In this document: one piece after another, positions 8,287-16,214 of the stretch
Position numbering within the stretch: the stretch's first letter is position 1
Layout: the number at the start of each line of letters is the position of its first letter
NCBI GenBank assembly: GCA_937872385.1
Contig: CALMSO010000111.1
Span: forward strand, 1 to 38,183
Source of the DNA: an uncultured Saprospiraceae bacterium
GTDB lineage: Bacteria; Bacteroidota; Bacteroidia; Chitinophagales; Saprospiraceae
DNA length: 38,183 nt
Direction of reading: 5' to 3'
Made by a program: the position numbers and the translations under genes
The notes under the pieces: generated by a model
Databases searched by the model: none
Told to the model about the DNA's origin: nothing
What the model saw: only the letters and a program-made list of their open reading frames with translations

Positions 8287-9450
8287 CTATTTACATGCTA
8301 AGCGATATAACTGATAGCGCGCTACATTTTCATCTATTTTTTCAAGATTATATAACAACAGCCCTTCTCGAGTCGGAAATAGCGCCAGCGGGTTCAGATT
8401 CCAAGGGAGTCGCAGCTCAGTTAGTGGCTCAAATTCATTACTCCAGACGCTTAAAAAGGTTTCATTTTTGCCAAATATGCCATTTTCTTCGCCATAGTTT
8501 TCGCTGAAATGCGCACGGTACCACACCTGTCGGTAAGGATCATACGTCATCCTAAAAAATGCCGGGTTTACAGCATTATATTTGTTGAGCACATTCTGGT
8601 CAAAAGTCGGCATTACCAGCGGCTCCGCCTCGTTTTTAGTAAAGTTCGACGCACAAGGAAACACCTGTGTCTGCTCACTGCGCAGGTCATACACATACAC
8701 CGTGGCAGCATATCGAAAACCATATACTATTCTATCGGACAAAAAAGTAATATCAGGCGTTTTCAGCGTGCTAAAGCGCTCTTTTTGCAGGCGTTCCGGA
8801 TAAAAAATCGGCAGCTCCGCTACGCGCCATTCGTTCAGGTGAATTTTAGCAGCAATGGCGCCCTCATAAAAGCCATCCTGGAAAATATCATATTGTGCGC
8901 TGCGCAAGCCTACGTAAAGACAGTTTTCAGCCGCATTATAATAAAGTGGGCTGTCAGCACCGCTTGTAATTAATTTTTCTGCAAAATCAATACCGTCCAT
9001 CTTTACACTTTCGCGGTTGATGGGTTGTTTGAATAATACATCGCCCTGAGCGTTGACTAAGCCCAAATAGTAGGGGGAAGCGACAAAAATCGAATCGGGG
9101 TTGTGAAAAAAGAAATTAGTCAACTGGGTGAGCGCCTCCTTCCCTTCCTGCGCAAACCGAATAGACGGAATAGTGGCGCCGCCGTTTATTGCATTGAGCG
9201 CCTGTAAAGCATTGGAACCTTGCAAATTATTGTAAGTCAATATAGTAGGTATGCCGTTTATTTCTACTGTTTGTGCATTGGGGTGGAAGTCAATCATCTC
9301 ATCGGTGATGGGCAAGGTACGCTGGCCAGTGGTATCTATCTGGCAGGGAGTGTCGGAGTTGCCCCCTTTGCTGGCTTGTTGGCAGGCGGCCAAGCCAAGC
9401 ATGACAAAGCTAATACAGCATAGTATATTGGGTACAATTGGATTGAGCAT
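8287..9450 (-). CDS. DUF4221-type lipoprotein 1
   Basis: 387 residues from the ATG at 9450; an in-frame ATG at 9474 adds eight residues and sits 36 nt from the promoter box, so it cannot be excluded. The signal ends in a lipobox (MLGLAAC). The body is beta-rich and fits a beta-propeller-like lipoprotein, probably outer-membrane or periplasmic. A YDPYRQVWYRAHF motif near the C-terminus recurs in four of the five array members. DUF4221 proteins are common in Bacteroidota and uncharacterised. It is the last and best separated gene of the array and has its own promoter at 9510-9517. Confidence 0.75.
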   Translation of the reverse strand: MLNPIVPNILCCISFVMLGLAACQQASKGGNSDTPCQIDTTGQRTLPITDEMIDFHPNAQTVEINGIPTILTYNNLQGSNALQALNAINGGATIPSIRFAQEGKEALTQLTNFFFHNPDSIFVASPYYLGLVNAQGDVLFKQPINRESVKMDGIDFAEKLITSGADSPLYYNAAENCLYVGLRSAQYDIFQDGFYEGAIAAKIHLNEWRVAELPIFYPERLQKERFSTLKTPDITFLSDRIVYGFRYAATVYVYDLRSEQTQVFPCASNFTKNEAEPLVMPTFDQNVLNKYNAVNPAFFRMTYDPYRQVWYRAHFSENYGEENGIFGKNETFLSVWSNEFEPLTELRLPWNLNPLALFPTREGLLLYNLEKIDENVARYQLYRLACK

Positions 9451-9509
9451 ATCATGAAAATTACAAAAACGCATTGTTTTTAGAATGAAATAATAATTTT
9501 AGCTATACA

Positions 9510-9517
9510 CAAAATTA
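9510..9517 (-). promoter_or_regulatory. Promoter box upstream of DUF4221 gene 1
   Basis: The minus strand reads ATGTTGTAATTTTG, with TAATTTTG matching the Bacteroidota -7 consensus TAnnTTTG. The same 14-mer occurs at 14664-14677, upstream of the small peptide ORF. A TTAACCGACG sequence just upstream resembles the 10-bp repeat unit seen there. Confidence 0.5.
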
Positions 9518-9543
9518 CAACATTTAGTACAAAAAGGCGTCGG

Positions 9544-10683
9544 TTAAATCTTACCGGGCGTCCACAGCTCGAAAGTAATTTTATCTTCCTCATAATCAGG
9601 GCGCAGCGGATTAGAAGTAGAAATATACAGCCCCTCCCGCCCGACAAAAGATTGATATATATCATAATGCTGCTTTTTATTAAAGTAATGTTCGCCTACT
9701 TTATTAAGATTTTGGTCAAGAATCATAATAGAAAAAACCGGCGGATACTGATAAGCGTCTTCGGGCTTGAGGTCATCCGTAAAATCATCCATATTATGTT
9801 TTACTAAACGATAAAACAATTGCCGATATGGGTCGTATAATAAATTGCGATACAGACCTGCTTTTGCAAAATAATACGCCGGATTATTATAAGCAGTTAC
9901 CGATTCAAACTCGTCGAGAAAGTTTGATTTTGCTAAGGTTCGGGTGTTTTTGCTATCATCTGATATTACATAAATATGATGATCGCAGTAAGGTGCATAA
10001 ACAATTTTTTTACCATCGTCGGCTACGGCATACTCCGGCGGAAAAAGCTGATTTTGCTTGAAATAATCAGATGGAAAACGAGCAGACAGTGCAGTTACGC
10101 TACGGCCTGCCGGGTCAATACGAATAAATAGTGGGTGGTTTTTCAATAAAGATGCGGAAGGAATACGACCATTCAAATTCAACGGTTGCGAAAGTAGTAA
10201 ATAATTATCCCGGAAAATTACATCATTGTAAGGACGAGAAAACAAACGAGAATAAGCCGGATAAAAATCACCGATGGCTTCATCGAAAGAAATACGGTTT
10301 TTCAGCGTGCCGGTAGTATCGGTGAGTAATAATAAGGGTTTACCCGATACGCCCAGGTAAATAGAATCTGGATTTTTAATCGTAAAACCTGTAATTATCC
10401 CGAATCCCTGGTCGCCCTCTACCGGAAAGTGAATAGTTTTGTAAATAGATTGGCCTTGTATATCATAGATGAGGATAGCATTATTATGCCCATTCAAATA
10501 AAAAAGGTATTCGATACCCGGCGCAGGAGAATGATATTTCATACAAAATGTACCAACTACCACCTCGGATGGAAGCGGCAATTCTAAAGTACCCGTATTT
10601 TGTAGCACAATGGATATATCATTATCTGGCTCGCGGGCACAAGCGGCCAGGAGTAACAAGGCGAGTATAAAACAGATACGCAT
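9544..10683 (-). CDS. DUF4221-type lipoprotein 2
   Basis: 379 residues with a compact lipoprotein signal (MRICFILALLLLAAC). The body carries beta-strand repeats and the array motif YDPYRQLFYRLVKHN at about residues 285-299, then a SIMILDQNLNKVGEHYF strand and a GREGLYISTSNP end. The same layout appears in genes 1, 4 and 5, so the genes arose by tandem duplication followed by strong divergence. No catalytic motif is visible. The start is fixed by the signal peptide. The gap to gene 3 is 55 bp, compatible with co-transcription. Confidence 0.75.
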   Translation of the reverse strand: MRICFILALLLLAACAREPDNDISIVLQNTGTLELPLPSEVVVGTFCMKYHSPAPGIEYLFYLNGHNNAILIYDIQGQSIYKTIHFPVEGDQGFGIITGFTIKNPDSIYLGVSGKPLLLLTDTTGTLKNRISFDEAIGDFYPAYSRLFSRPYNDVIFRDNYLLLSQPLNLNGRIPSASLLKNHPLFIRIDPAGRSVTALSARFPSDYFKQNQLFPPEYAVADDGKKIVYAPYCDHHIYVISDDSKNTRTLAKSNFLDEFESVTAYNNPAYYFAKAGLYRNLLYDPYRQLFYRLVKHNMDDFTDDLKPEDAYQYPPVFSIMILDQNLNKVGEHYFNKKQHYDIYQSFVGREGLYISTSNPLRPDYEEDKITFELWTPGKI

Positions 10684-10738
10684 AAGATTTCGTGTTTATA
10701 CATTAAAGCCTGTTTATCAGAAAAATATAATACTAATT

Positions 10739-11791
10739 TTACAAATTTGGCTCAAGGCTTATCTGGTATGTTGTTAATTCATTCTTTTGGCGATCCATGC
10801 TAAAGATATAATCTTTTTGAAAAAAAACAGTACCGGATAAAATATCGGTAACATCTTGATATTCTACTTTTTGTTGGCCTGGTGCATAGCGATACAGTGT
10901 GTGCACTTTAGCGCCACTTTCATCATAATGCGTATATAAGTAAAAAATAAAATTTTGTGTAATTTTTAACCAGTTGAAATGCGCATTATCTTTTTTACCT
11001 TCAGCTATAAACTCAATGTCTGAGCCGACCATTGCTGCTTCTGGCGAAACCAGTTTATTGATATTGGCTTCCTGTTGAAAATGAAAAGGTGCCGGGATGT
11101 TGATTTTTTCTTCCTGGAAGGTAGCCAAGTCATAATGCAAAAGAAGTGTATCAAATTGCAATTTTATGTAAAATTTTTCATCATAACGATAAGCAATGTA
11201 GCCGGGATGATCACGAAATGTATTTTGCACCTTCAAATAATCAGGAATTTTTCCCAAAAATTGCTTTGGCTGTTTATTTTCTACAAAAGAAAACAAACCC
11301 GGAAAATCTTCTATAGGTGGCAACGCTAAAGCCGTGATCATCTTATCATCCCAGACATCTAAATACCCCCGCAATGCCCAATAGCCCGGGCTTTTGTAGT
11401 CTATTCGAGAGCGCCCTGTTTCCGTAAGATTGTAATCAAGCGTAATTATTTCTATATTACCAGCGGTTAATGTAATTTTATCATCCAGCAGGCAAAAATC
11501 TTCCAATTGAAATAAAACAGGTAAAGCGCTGCCCGAAGACGGATAAGTCAACAACTGTTTTGTTGTAATATTATATAAGCCGAATTTATTTTCCCCCTGT
11601 ATGAAAAATATAAAACCTACCCAGTCATTTAGTTTTTTAGCTGTTAATAGGCTCATGCTAAAAAGGGTGTCGGCAAGAGGGTGGGTACTTTCCACACTCA
11701 GCAGATTGGCTTCTGTGTAGGCAACAGGCTGCGGGCTTTTGGTGCAACCGACCAGTACGGGCAAAACCACAAAAAGTAAAAGATTTTTCAT
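10739..11791 (-). CDS. Divergent DUF4221-like lipoprotein 3
   Basis: 350 residues with a lipoprotein signal (MKNLLLFVVLPVLVGC). It is the shortest and most divergent of the five: the YDxYRxxYYR motif is missing, and the corresponding area reads FYLYTHYDESGAKVHTLYRY. Overall beta-propeller-like composition, lipobox and position argue for common descent, but it could belong to a neighbouring propeller family. Function unknown. It lies between genes 2 and 4 on the same strand, 95 bp from gene 4. Confidence 0.65.
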   Translation of the reverse strand: MKNLLLFVVLPVLVGCTKSPQPVAYTEANLLSVESTHPLADTLFSMSLLTAKKLNDWVGFIFFIQGENKFGLYNITTKQLLTYPSSGSALPVLFQLEDFCLLDDKITLTAGNIEIITLDYNLTETGRSRIDYKSPGYWALRGYLDVWDDKMITALALPPIEDFPGLFSFVENKQPKQFLGKIPDYLKVQNTFRDHPGYIAYRYDEKFYIKLQFDTLLLHYDLATFQEEKINIPAPFHFQQEANINKLVSPEAAMVGSDIEFIAEGKKDNAHFNWLKITQNFIFYLYTHYDESGAKVHTLYRYAPGQQKVEYQDVTDILSGTVFFQKDYIFSMDRQKNELTTYQISLEPNL

Positions 11792-11886
11792 GTTTAATTA
11801 CATTTTTCAAGTTGTTCATAAATAAGATTTGACGCGATTTCCTTATGTATCATATTCTGGGCGGTTTTTGGCGGCAAAGTTGACAA

Positions 11887-13047
11887 TTACTGCACGGCAA
11901 AAACGGTAAGTTCAAGTATTTCTTCATGTAATTCTTTTCTGTTAGGATTATTTTTAGCTATATACAGCCCGTCGGCACCAACAAATAATGAATAATGGTT
12001 ATATAGATTTGCCGGAAACTTCCGGAAAGCGATTGCCTGAAACGCTTCGTCCAGCACTATAATAGCAAAAGGGCGCTCAAAATTTGCCATATAGCTGGTA
12101 TGCCGCTTTTTATCAAAGGCAATAGGCAGAAGCGCTACACGATAGTATAATTTTCGATATTTATCATATAATATCCTCATGTAAAAAGCATGCTCCAAAG
12201 TATTTTTCAGCTCTTTTTCCGATTCGGGCTGATAGGCTATGTTCGAGGAAAACAAAGGAGAAATCCTTGTATCGTGCGCGTCATGTACATAAAATCGTTG
12301 TTTTTTACCATCATATTGCAAAAGGTAAGGCTCTTTGGGCCATGAGTACACAAATTGTAAATCCTCGCCCTTGTCTCGATAAGGATTGGCTACAAAACGA
12401 TTCTGTGTTTTATTATGATAATGCTTTGGATAAGTAAGCGGTAACAAAATCAAGGAATCATTAATCAAATCATAACAATATTCAAATTTTACAGACGCAT
12501 TGTAACTTTCAGGTAATTTAGCGTCTATTAAAGGAAAAGTCATAAAGAAAAGGCTATTTTCAATAAAATAAGTAGCCCCGCCCGATCCGGAGAGGTGATT
12601 AATTACAGGGTGCGCGTGCGCAACTTTGAGCGGTATGGGTTGCGTATTTTTACATGTTCCGTTCCAGTTTATTAACCGGGTGTGTACAATATGAAATTTG
12701 CTGAAAACAAAAAAGGAATCTTCATTTACCACGGTGTAGTCCTGCAGTTGGGGGATGCTTTCGGGGCCTTCCCGATCAAACTTAAAGCGTTTGTAAAAAG
12801 CGCCATTTGCTCTTAAATAGACGTCTATACTGTTGTACACTACATTAGTTAAAAAAATAAATGCGGTATCATTCAAGCGTTCAAAAGTAAAGTAAGTATT
12901 ATCTATCGGAGTAATATTGTCGAGTTGCAGCCGGATCGTTTCCTTTTCCGTTAGTGTTTTATTATAATCGTGATACGTTGGCGCGTCCTGATGGCAGGAT
13001 GTTATAAAAAAAATAGAGATCAATAATATCAGGCATTTTAAATGCAT
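11887..13047 (-). CDS. DUF4221-type lipoprotein 4
   Basis: 386 residues from the ATG at 13047, which places a good lipoprotein signal (MHLKCLILLISIFFITSC) at the start. The frame extends 12 codons further to 13083, but that end overlaps a 13-bp inverted repeat and weakens the signal, so it was rejected. The array motif appears as YDKYRKLYYRVALLP, followed by FAIIVLDEAFQAIAFRKFP and a LFVGADGLYIAKNNPN end that closely parallels gene 2. No function can be assigned. Confidence 0.75.
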   Translation of the reverse strand: MHLKCLILLISIFFITSCHQDAPTYHDYNKTLTEKETIRLQLDNITPIDNTYFTFERLNDTAFIFLTNVVYNSIDVYLRANGAFYKRFKFDREGPESIPQLQDYTVVNEDSFFVFSKFHIVHTRLINWNGTCKNTQPIPLKVAHAHPVINHLSGSGGATYFIENSLFFMTFPLIDAKLPESYNASVKFEYCYDLINDSLILLPLTYPKHYHNKTQNRFVANPYRDKGEDLQFVYSWPKEPYLLQYDGKKQRFYVHDAHDTRISPLFSSNIAYQPESEKELKNTLEHAFYMRILYDKYRKLYYRVALLPIAFDKKRHTSYMANFERPFAIIVLDEAFQAIAFRKFPANLYNHYSLFVGADGLYIAKNNPNRKELHEEILELTVFAVQ

Positions 13048-13073
13048 AGAAGAGTTATTAAAATCCTGGAAAT

Positions 13074-13108
13074 GATGCAGCATTGTTTAAGCTTTACAAT
13101 GCTGCATC
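13074..13108. repeat. Perfect 13-bp inverted repeat
   Basis: GATGCAGCATTGT (13074-13086) and ACAATGCTGCATC (13096-13108) are separated by 9 nt. It lies just upstream of DUF4221 gene 4. No T-run follows on the minus strand, so it is more likely an operator or RNA structure than a terminator for gene 5. Confidence 0.6.
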
Positions 13109-13239
13109 TGATTGTTGCATACATAAACTACTTTATTGGATGATCGCAAGTAGTCGTTTGAACTCGGTAATTGTTCCCTCCGCTAGCGCAATGAGAGGGT
13201 TCTATCCAAGAAATTACTTAAAGTACACCGTGCTTTACA

Positions 13240-14361
13240 TTAGAAAATAATTTTTTTAAAATAAATATTATTTTCATCAGGGGCCTCATTAATGCCCATC
13301 CGGATAAAAACTTCATCGGGTAAGGCTAGTATAACTGGTAAAAATTCATGATTCAGGTTTACTTCTGCCATACTTACAAAGTTATCATCAAATATTTGTA
13401 AACACAAGTCTCGGCGGCCTGTTTTTTCAATTACGGGGGTGTAGTAAAAGCGATAATACTTTCTTCGAAAGGTATCATAAGTAAATTGCCCGAATGTAGG
13501 ATTTCGGTTTATTGTTTTTTGTAATTCATCAATTGAAATTGCTGTGAGTAATGGCTCTGCACGTTTGTTTGCATATTGCACATCGGGATTAAATTCAACC
13601 AGTTTTTCCTTACCAATATCGAATACATAAAACCGGCTTTCAAATCGAAAATTATAGACAATCCTGTTGCCACTATATAATATTTGAGGTTCCAGAAAAT
13701 TGGGTACCTGCCCAAAGCCATTATATTCGGGTAAAATAGCTGGCAAAGGGATTTCGATAGGAACTAAATCTTCATGAGCGGATTCATTTATTGAATAAAG
13801 TAATAACCGTAGTTTTTCATCTTTAAGGAATTGCCGAGGGGCATCCCGATTATACATATAATAGCAAAAACTGCCCAATTCGTCATCATAATGTTGAACA
13901 ACACCAAGTCCAGGTGGTCTGGTCATTCGCCATGGAATATCATTATACGTTACATATTTTGAGATTTTCTTTTGTGTTTTACCCGTTTGGTCAATAATAA
14001 AAATATGATGAAGCCCATCAATTACAAACTGATTATTTGATGTAGTATAATACAGAAAATCTGCATTTTCATTAATTCCATTTGGGCCTTCCCACTCCAG
14101 CGCAATTGCACGAATGAATAATTTATTCGTAACATCATAAAGTTCAATGCGATGTTCAAACCGGTTGTACAATGCGATGATGCGGGATTTTTTTTCTTGA
14201 TATACAGCGTGATGGATATAATTAGAGGTGCCACCAGTGGTCAATGGGATAATCAAGGCAAAATCTGACGATACTTGAACAGTGGCTCTTTCTTCTTTTT
14301 TACAAGAAAATAAAATGGAGAAAGTAAAAAACCACAATAGGGTAATTTGGGAAGTGTGCAT
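13240..14361 (-). CDS. DUF4221-type lipoprotein 5
   Basis: 373 residues with a lipoprotein signal (MHTSQITLLWFFTFSILFSC). The array motif reads YDTFRRKYYRFYYTP, preceded by a FDIGKEKLVEFNPDVQY strand and followed by LCLQIFDDNFVSMAEVNL. It is the first of the five in transcription order. The small peptide ORF ends 72 bp upstream, so the two probably share the promoter at 14664-14671. Function unknown. Confidence 0.75.
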   Translation of the reverse strand: MHTSQITLLWFFTFSILFSCKKEERATVQVSSDFALIIPLTTGGTSNYIHHAVYQEKKSRIIALYNRFEHRIELYDVTNKLFIRAIALEWEGPNGINENADFLYYTTSNNQFVIDGLHHIFIIDQTGKTQKKISKYVTYNDIPWRMTRPPGLGVVQHYDDELGSFCYYMYNRDAPRQFLKDEKLRLLLYSINESAHEDLVPIEIPLPAILPEYNGFGQVPNFLEPQILYSGNRIVYNFRFESRFYVFDIGKEKLVEFNPDVQYANKRAEPLLTAISIDELQKTINRNPTFGQFTYDTFRRKYYRFYYTPVIEKTGRRDLCLQIFDDNFVSMAEVNLNHEFLPVILALPDEVFIRMGINEAPDENNIYFKKIIF

Positions 14362-14433
14362 TATACTACTATTTGAAATAGATTGGTGGGCATATTAGCC
14401 CACCACATGAAACCTATCTTACTGAATAATATC

Positions 14434-14629
14434 TATAGTGCCGGATTCGCCAGTACAGTAATCAATGTAAGTAATAGAAGATCCGCCAGGGCAATTCGCC
14501 TGAGCGTCAGCAACATAGCTCAATACATCGCCACAGGGATAGACAGTGCCTGAGCAAGCAAAAGAAAGCGGTAGTGCCACAAAAAATAATCCCACAAAAA
14601 ATAAAATAACTTTTTTCAGAACACATCAT
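14434..14629 (-). pseudogene. Small secreted Cys-containing peptide, start and C-terminus uncertain
   Basis: A short open frame reads KKVILFFVGLFFVALPLSFA (a good signal peptide), then CSGTVYPCGDVLSYVADAQ, then ANCPGGSSITYID, and stops at TAG 14436-14434. In frame it has no ATG: the nearest start is CTG at 14619. The ATG-ATG at 14629 is one base out of frame across an A6 tract. Past TYID the +1 frame continues YCTGESGTIDIIQ to TAA at 14420, which also looks natural. So the gene has either two single-base lesions or sequence errors, or it uses an unusual start. It lies 35 nt behind a promoter box. Tiny secreted peptides beside propeller lipoproteins are known in Bacteroidota (NVEALA type), but this one lacks that motif. 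Confidence 0.45.
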
Positions 14630-14663
14630 TTTTTAAAGATGAAATAATAACTTTATTCATTTG

Positions 14664-14671
14664 CAAAATTA
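14664..14671 (-). promoter_or_regulatory. Promoter of the peptide-DUF4221 array
   Basis: The minus strand reads ATGTTGTAATTTTGC, with TAATTTTG as the -7 box 35 nt before the ATG at 14629. It is shared with the element at 9510-9523. Confidence 0.55.
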
Positions 14672-14690
14672 CAACATATAATGCAAAGAA

Positions 14691-14730
14691 ACTTCGGTCA
14701 ACTTCGGTCAAAACCAGTCAAATTCGGTCA
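14691..14730 (-). repeat. Four 10-bp direct repeats upstream of the array promoter
   Basis: On the plus strand the units are ACTTCGGTCA, ACTTCGGTCA, AAACCAGTCA and AATTCGGTCA, so each turn of the helix presents the same face. They end 19 bp upstream of the -7 box. This is a likely activator or repressor site. Confidence 0.6.
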
Positions 14731-14755
14731 GCTTGATGGACACACTTGGCGTCGC

Positions 14756-14998
14756 TCATGGCCCAGCATCTTCCGGTGGGGGCTGCGGGGTATTTGGCGG
14801 CGTGATTTCCGGCGGGCCGAGGTGCTCATAAATCACGATGTATTCTTCGGGCACGAGCAGCCGGCGGGGCAATCGCAGTTGGAGTGCCCGCAGCCGGCGG
14901 TAAAAGGTGCTATCGCTCATTTCATATTCGCGAGCGAGGTGCTTGCGGGTTTTGGAGCCCCGCAATAGTTGCGGCGGTATTTTTCTTTTTTTTGCCAT
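14756..14998 (-). CDS. Small helix-turn-helix DNA-binding protein
   Basis: 80 residues from the ATG at 14998 (a second ATG at 15004 adds MV). The basic start MAKKRKIPPQLLRG is followed by a helix-turn-helix, TRKHLAREYEMSDSTFYRRL, like those of resolvase or transposase ends and of small regulators. A LVPEEYIVIYEHLGPP segment and a Pro-rich tail complete it. The first 37 residues and 106 bp of upstream sequence lie in the 222-bp direct repeat and recur at 24520-24741. Two CCGGAGTT motifs upstream could be its own operator. It is the complete copy; the other is truncated. Confidence 0.6.
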   Translation of the reverse strand: MAKKRKIPPQLLRGSKTRKHLAREYEMSDSTFYRRLRALQLRLPRRLLVPEEYIVIYEHLGPPEITPPNTPQPPPEDAGP

Positions 14999-15110
14999 GA
15001 CCATCCGGATTAGTGACTATAAAAAACGTTATAGATTTATAACTGCCGGAGTTGCACATTTGTTGCCAGCCGGAGTTATGAAATGACTATAAATTGTCGT
15101 ATTTTGGCAA
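14889..15110. repeat. 222-bp direct repeat, left copy
   Basis: Identical to 24520-24741 except for C at 14942 against T at 24573. It covers the first part of the helix-turn-helix gene and its upstream region. With the right copy it flanks 9.4 kb holding the chaperone-kinase operon. Confidence 0.95.
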
Positions 15111-15379
15111 TACCGTTCATCGTTATAGATATTGCTGTTCGCGGTTGGCGGTTCGCTGTTCGCTATGCAGATACTGGACCAGAAGTCTGTTGGTGGGATT
15201 TTATTTGCTTGAAGGGGGAGGTGAAATGGTATAATGGTGAGGTGCTTGCTTGAAGAGAGTACATCGCTTTTAAATGCATTTTTAAGCGATTTCAACTGCC
15301 CACCAAAATCTGCCAAGTACAGGAACTTCAGCACTTACGATTGGGGGAGGGCTTGTACGAATTGCAAATGTGCTCGCTT
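15111..15379. other. Non-coding left end of the island
   Basis: No gene is supported. It contains a short imperfect repeat of GTTCGC(G/T) units at about 15138-15165. A minus-strand open frame here has no family features and runs into the direct repeat. Confidence 0.4.
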
Positions 15380-15694
15380 TTAGGTTTGGTTTTTTTGGGG
15401 TTTCATAAATATTGATATTAAAAGTCCTATACCTACAATTACGTCAACTATATTCCACATTTCTCTACCAAGTGCTATTTTGAAAAACGGTTGAAATAGC
15501 AATGCAAGACCACCATAAATAAATATTTCTGTTTGTCTGCCTTGCTCGTATGCTTGAAAGGCTAAAATTGCAAAGCCAATCAGTCCTACGAACCTTACAA
15601 ACTGATAGTAGCCATAAGGCATATCTGCTATACAAATGAAAAACAGAATTGCCAAAATAATTTTTATGCTGTTTTGACTATTCATCTTTATCAA
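15380..15694 (-). CDS. Small four-helix membrane protein, DUF6804-like
   Basis: 104 residues with four hydrophobic segments: IIKILAILFFICIADMPY type at the start, FVRFVGLIGFAILAFQA, IFIYGGLALLFQPFFKIAL and VDVIVGIGLLISIFM. The YGYYQFVRF motif and the ALLFQPFFKIALGREMWNIVD segment resemble the DUF6804 group of uncharacterised inner-membrane proteins. Its start overlaps the end of the TerB-like gene by 17 nt, so it is the last gene of the island operon and translationally coupled. Its role in the system may be accessory. Confidence 0.7.
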   Translation of the reverse strand: MIKMNSQNSIKIILAILFFICIADMPYGYYQFVRFVGLIGFAILAFQAYEQGRQTEIFIYGGLALLFQPFFKIALGREMWNIVDVIVGIGLLISIFMKPQKNQT

Positions 15695-16211
15695 GATTTT
15701 TCAAAATGTCATCATCAATAGAACTAATTAGTTCAAATTCAGGTAAAGCTTGGGTGTCAAAAAAATCGGCTTGAAGTCTTGCCAAATAAGATTCACTAAT
15801 AATGTCTTGCTCCAAATATTCTTCAAAATCAGGGTGTATTTCTAAAATTGGGTCATTTTCGATTTTTAGTTTACTCCTGATTACTTTGAAAAACTTAATC
15901 TCACTATATTCAACTTTGTCATCTGCCTTTATTGTGTCAATTGCCACTTCAATTAATTTCAATTCGTCTGATTCTGACAAGCTGCTTGATTTTAATTCAT
16001 TGAAGTAGCTTCTTAGGAATTTGTGGCCGTCACGGTTTATTTCCAATAGCAAGTTGTCTAGCTCTTGATTAATGTCGATTTCACCAAAGATTTTATTTTC
16101 TTGGTGCATTTTCTTTATTAAAACTACTTCTCTCTTGTCAATGTCTCCGTCACAAGCCATACAAGAAAATGCAGTCTTTAAAAGAAGTTTGTTAAAGCTT
16201 ATCTGTTCCAT
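15678..16211 (-). CDS. TerB-like protein
   Basis: 177 residues, soluble. The helical domain with LKTAFSCMACDGDIDKREV at 11-29 and a second acidic loop, IDTIKADDKVEYSEIKFF, at about 90-107 matches the TerB fold. There, paired acidic loops bind metal in tellurite-resistance and stress systems. An acidic tail (ISSIDDDILKNLDKDE) ends the protein. TerB-like proteins often stand next to kinases and chaperones in membrane-linked stress or conflict operons, which fits here. It starts 3 bp after the kinase-AAA+ gene and overlaps the next gene. Confidence 0.75.
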   Translation of the reverse strand: MEQISFNKLLLKTAFSCMACDGDIDKREVVLIKKMHQENKIFGEIDINQELDNLLLEINRDGHKFLRSYFNELKSSSLSESDELKLIEVAIDTIKADDKVEYSEIKFFKVIRSKLKIENDPILEIHPDFEEYLEQDIISESYLARLQADFFDTQALPEFELISSIDDDILKNLDKDE

Positions 16212-16214
16212 TTT

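Noticed and set aside
14691..14730. CRISPR-like array
   Set aside because: 10-bp units with no spacers and no cas genes; a regulatory site is more likely.
15029..15334. 101-codon minus-strand open frame beside the left repeat
   Set aside because: No family features, low-complexity translation of a GTTCGC repeat, and its end lies inside the direct repeat. Probably chance.
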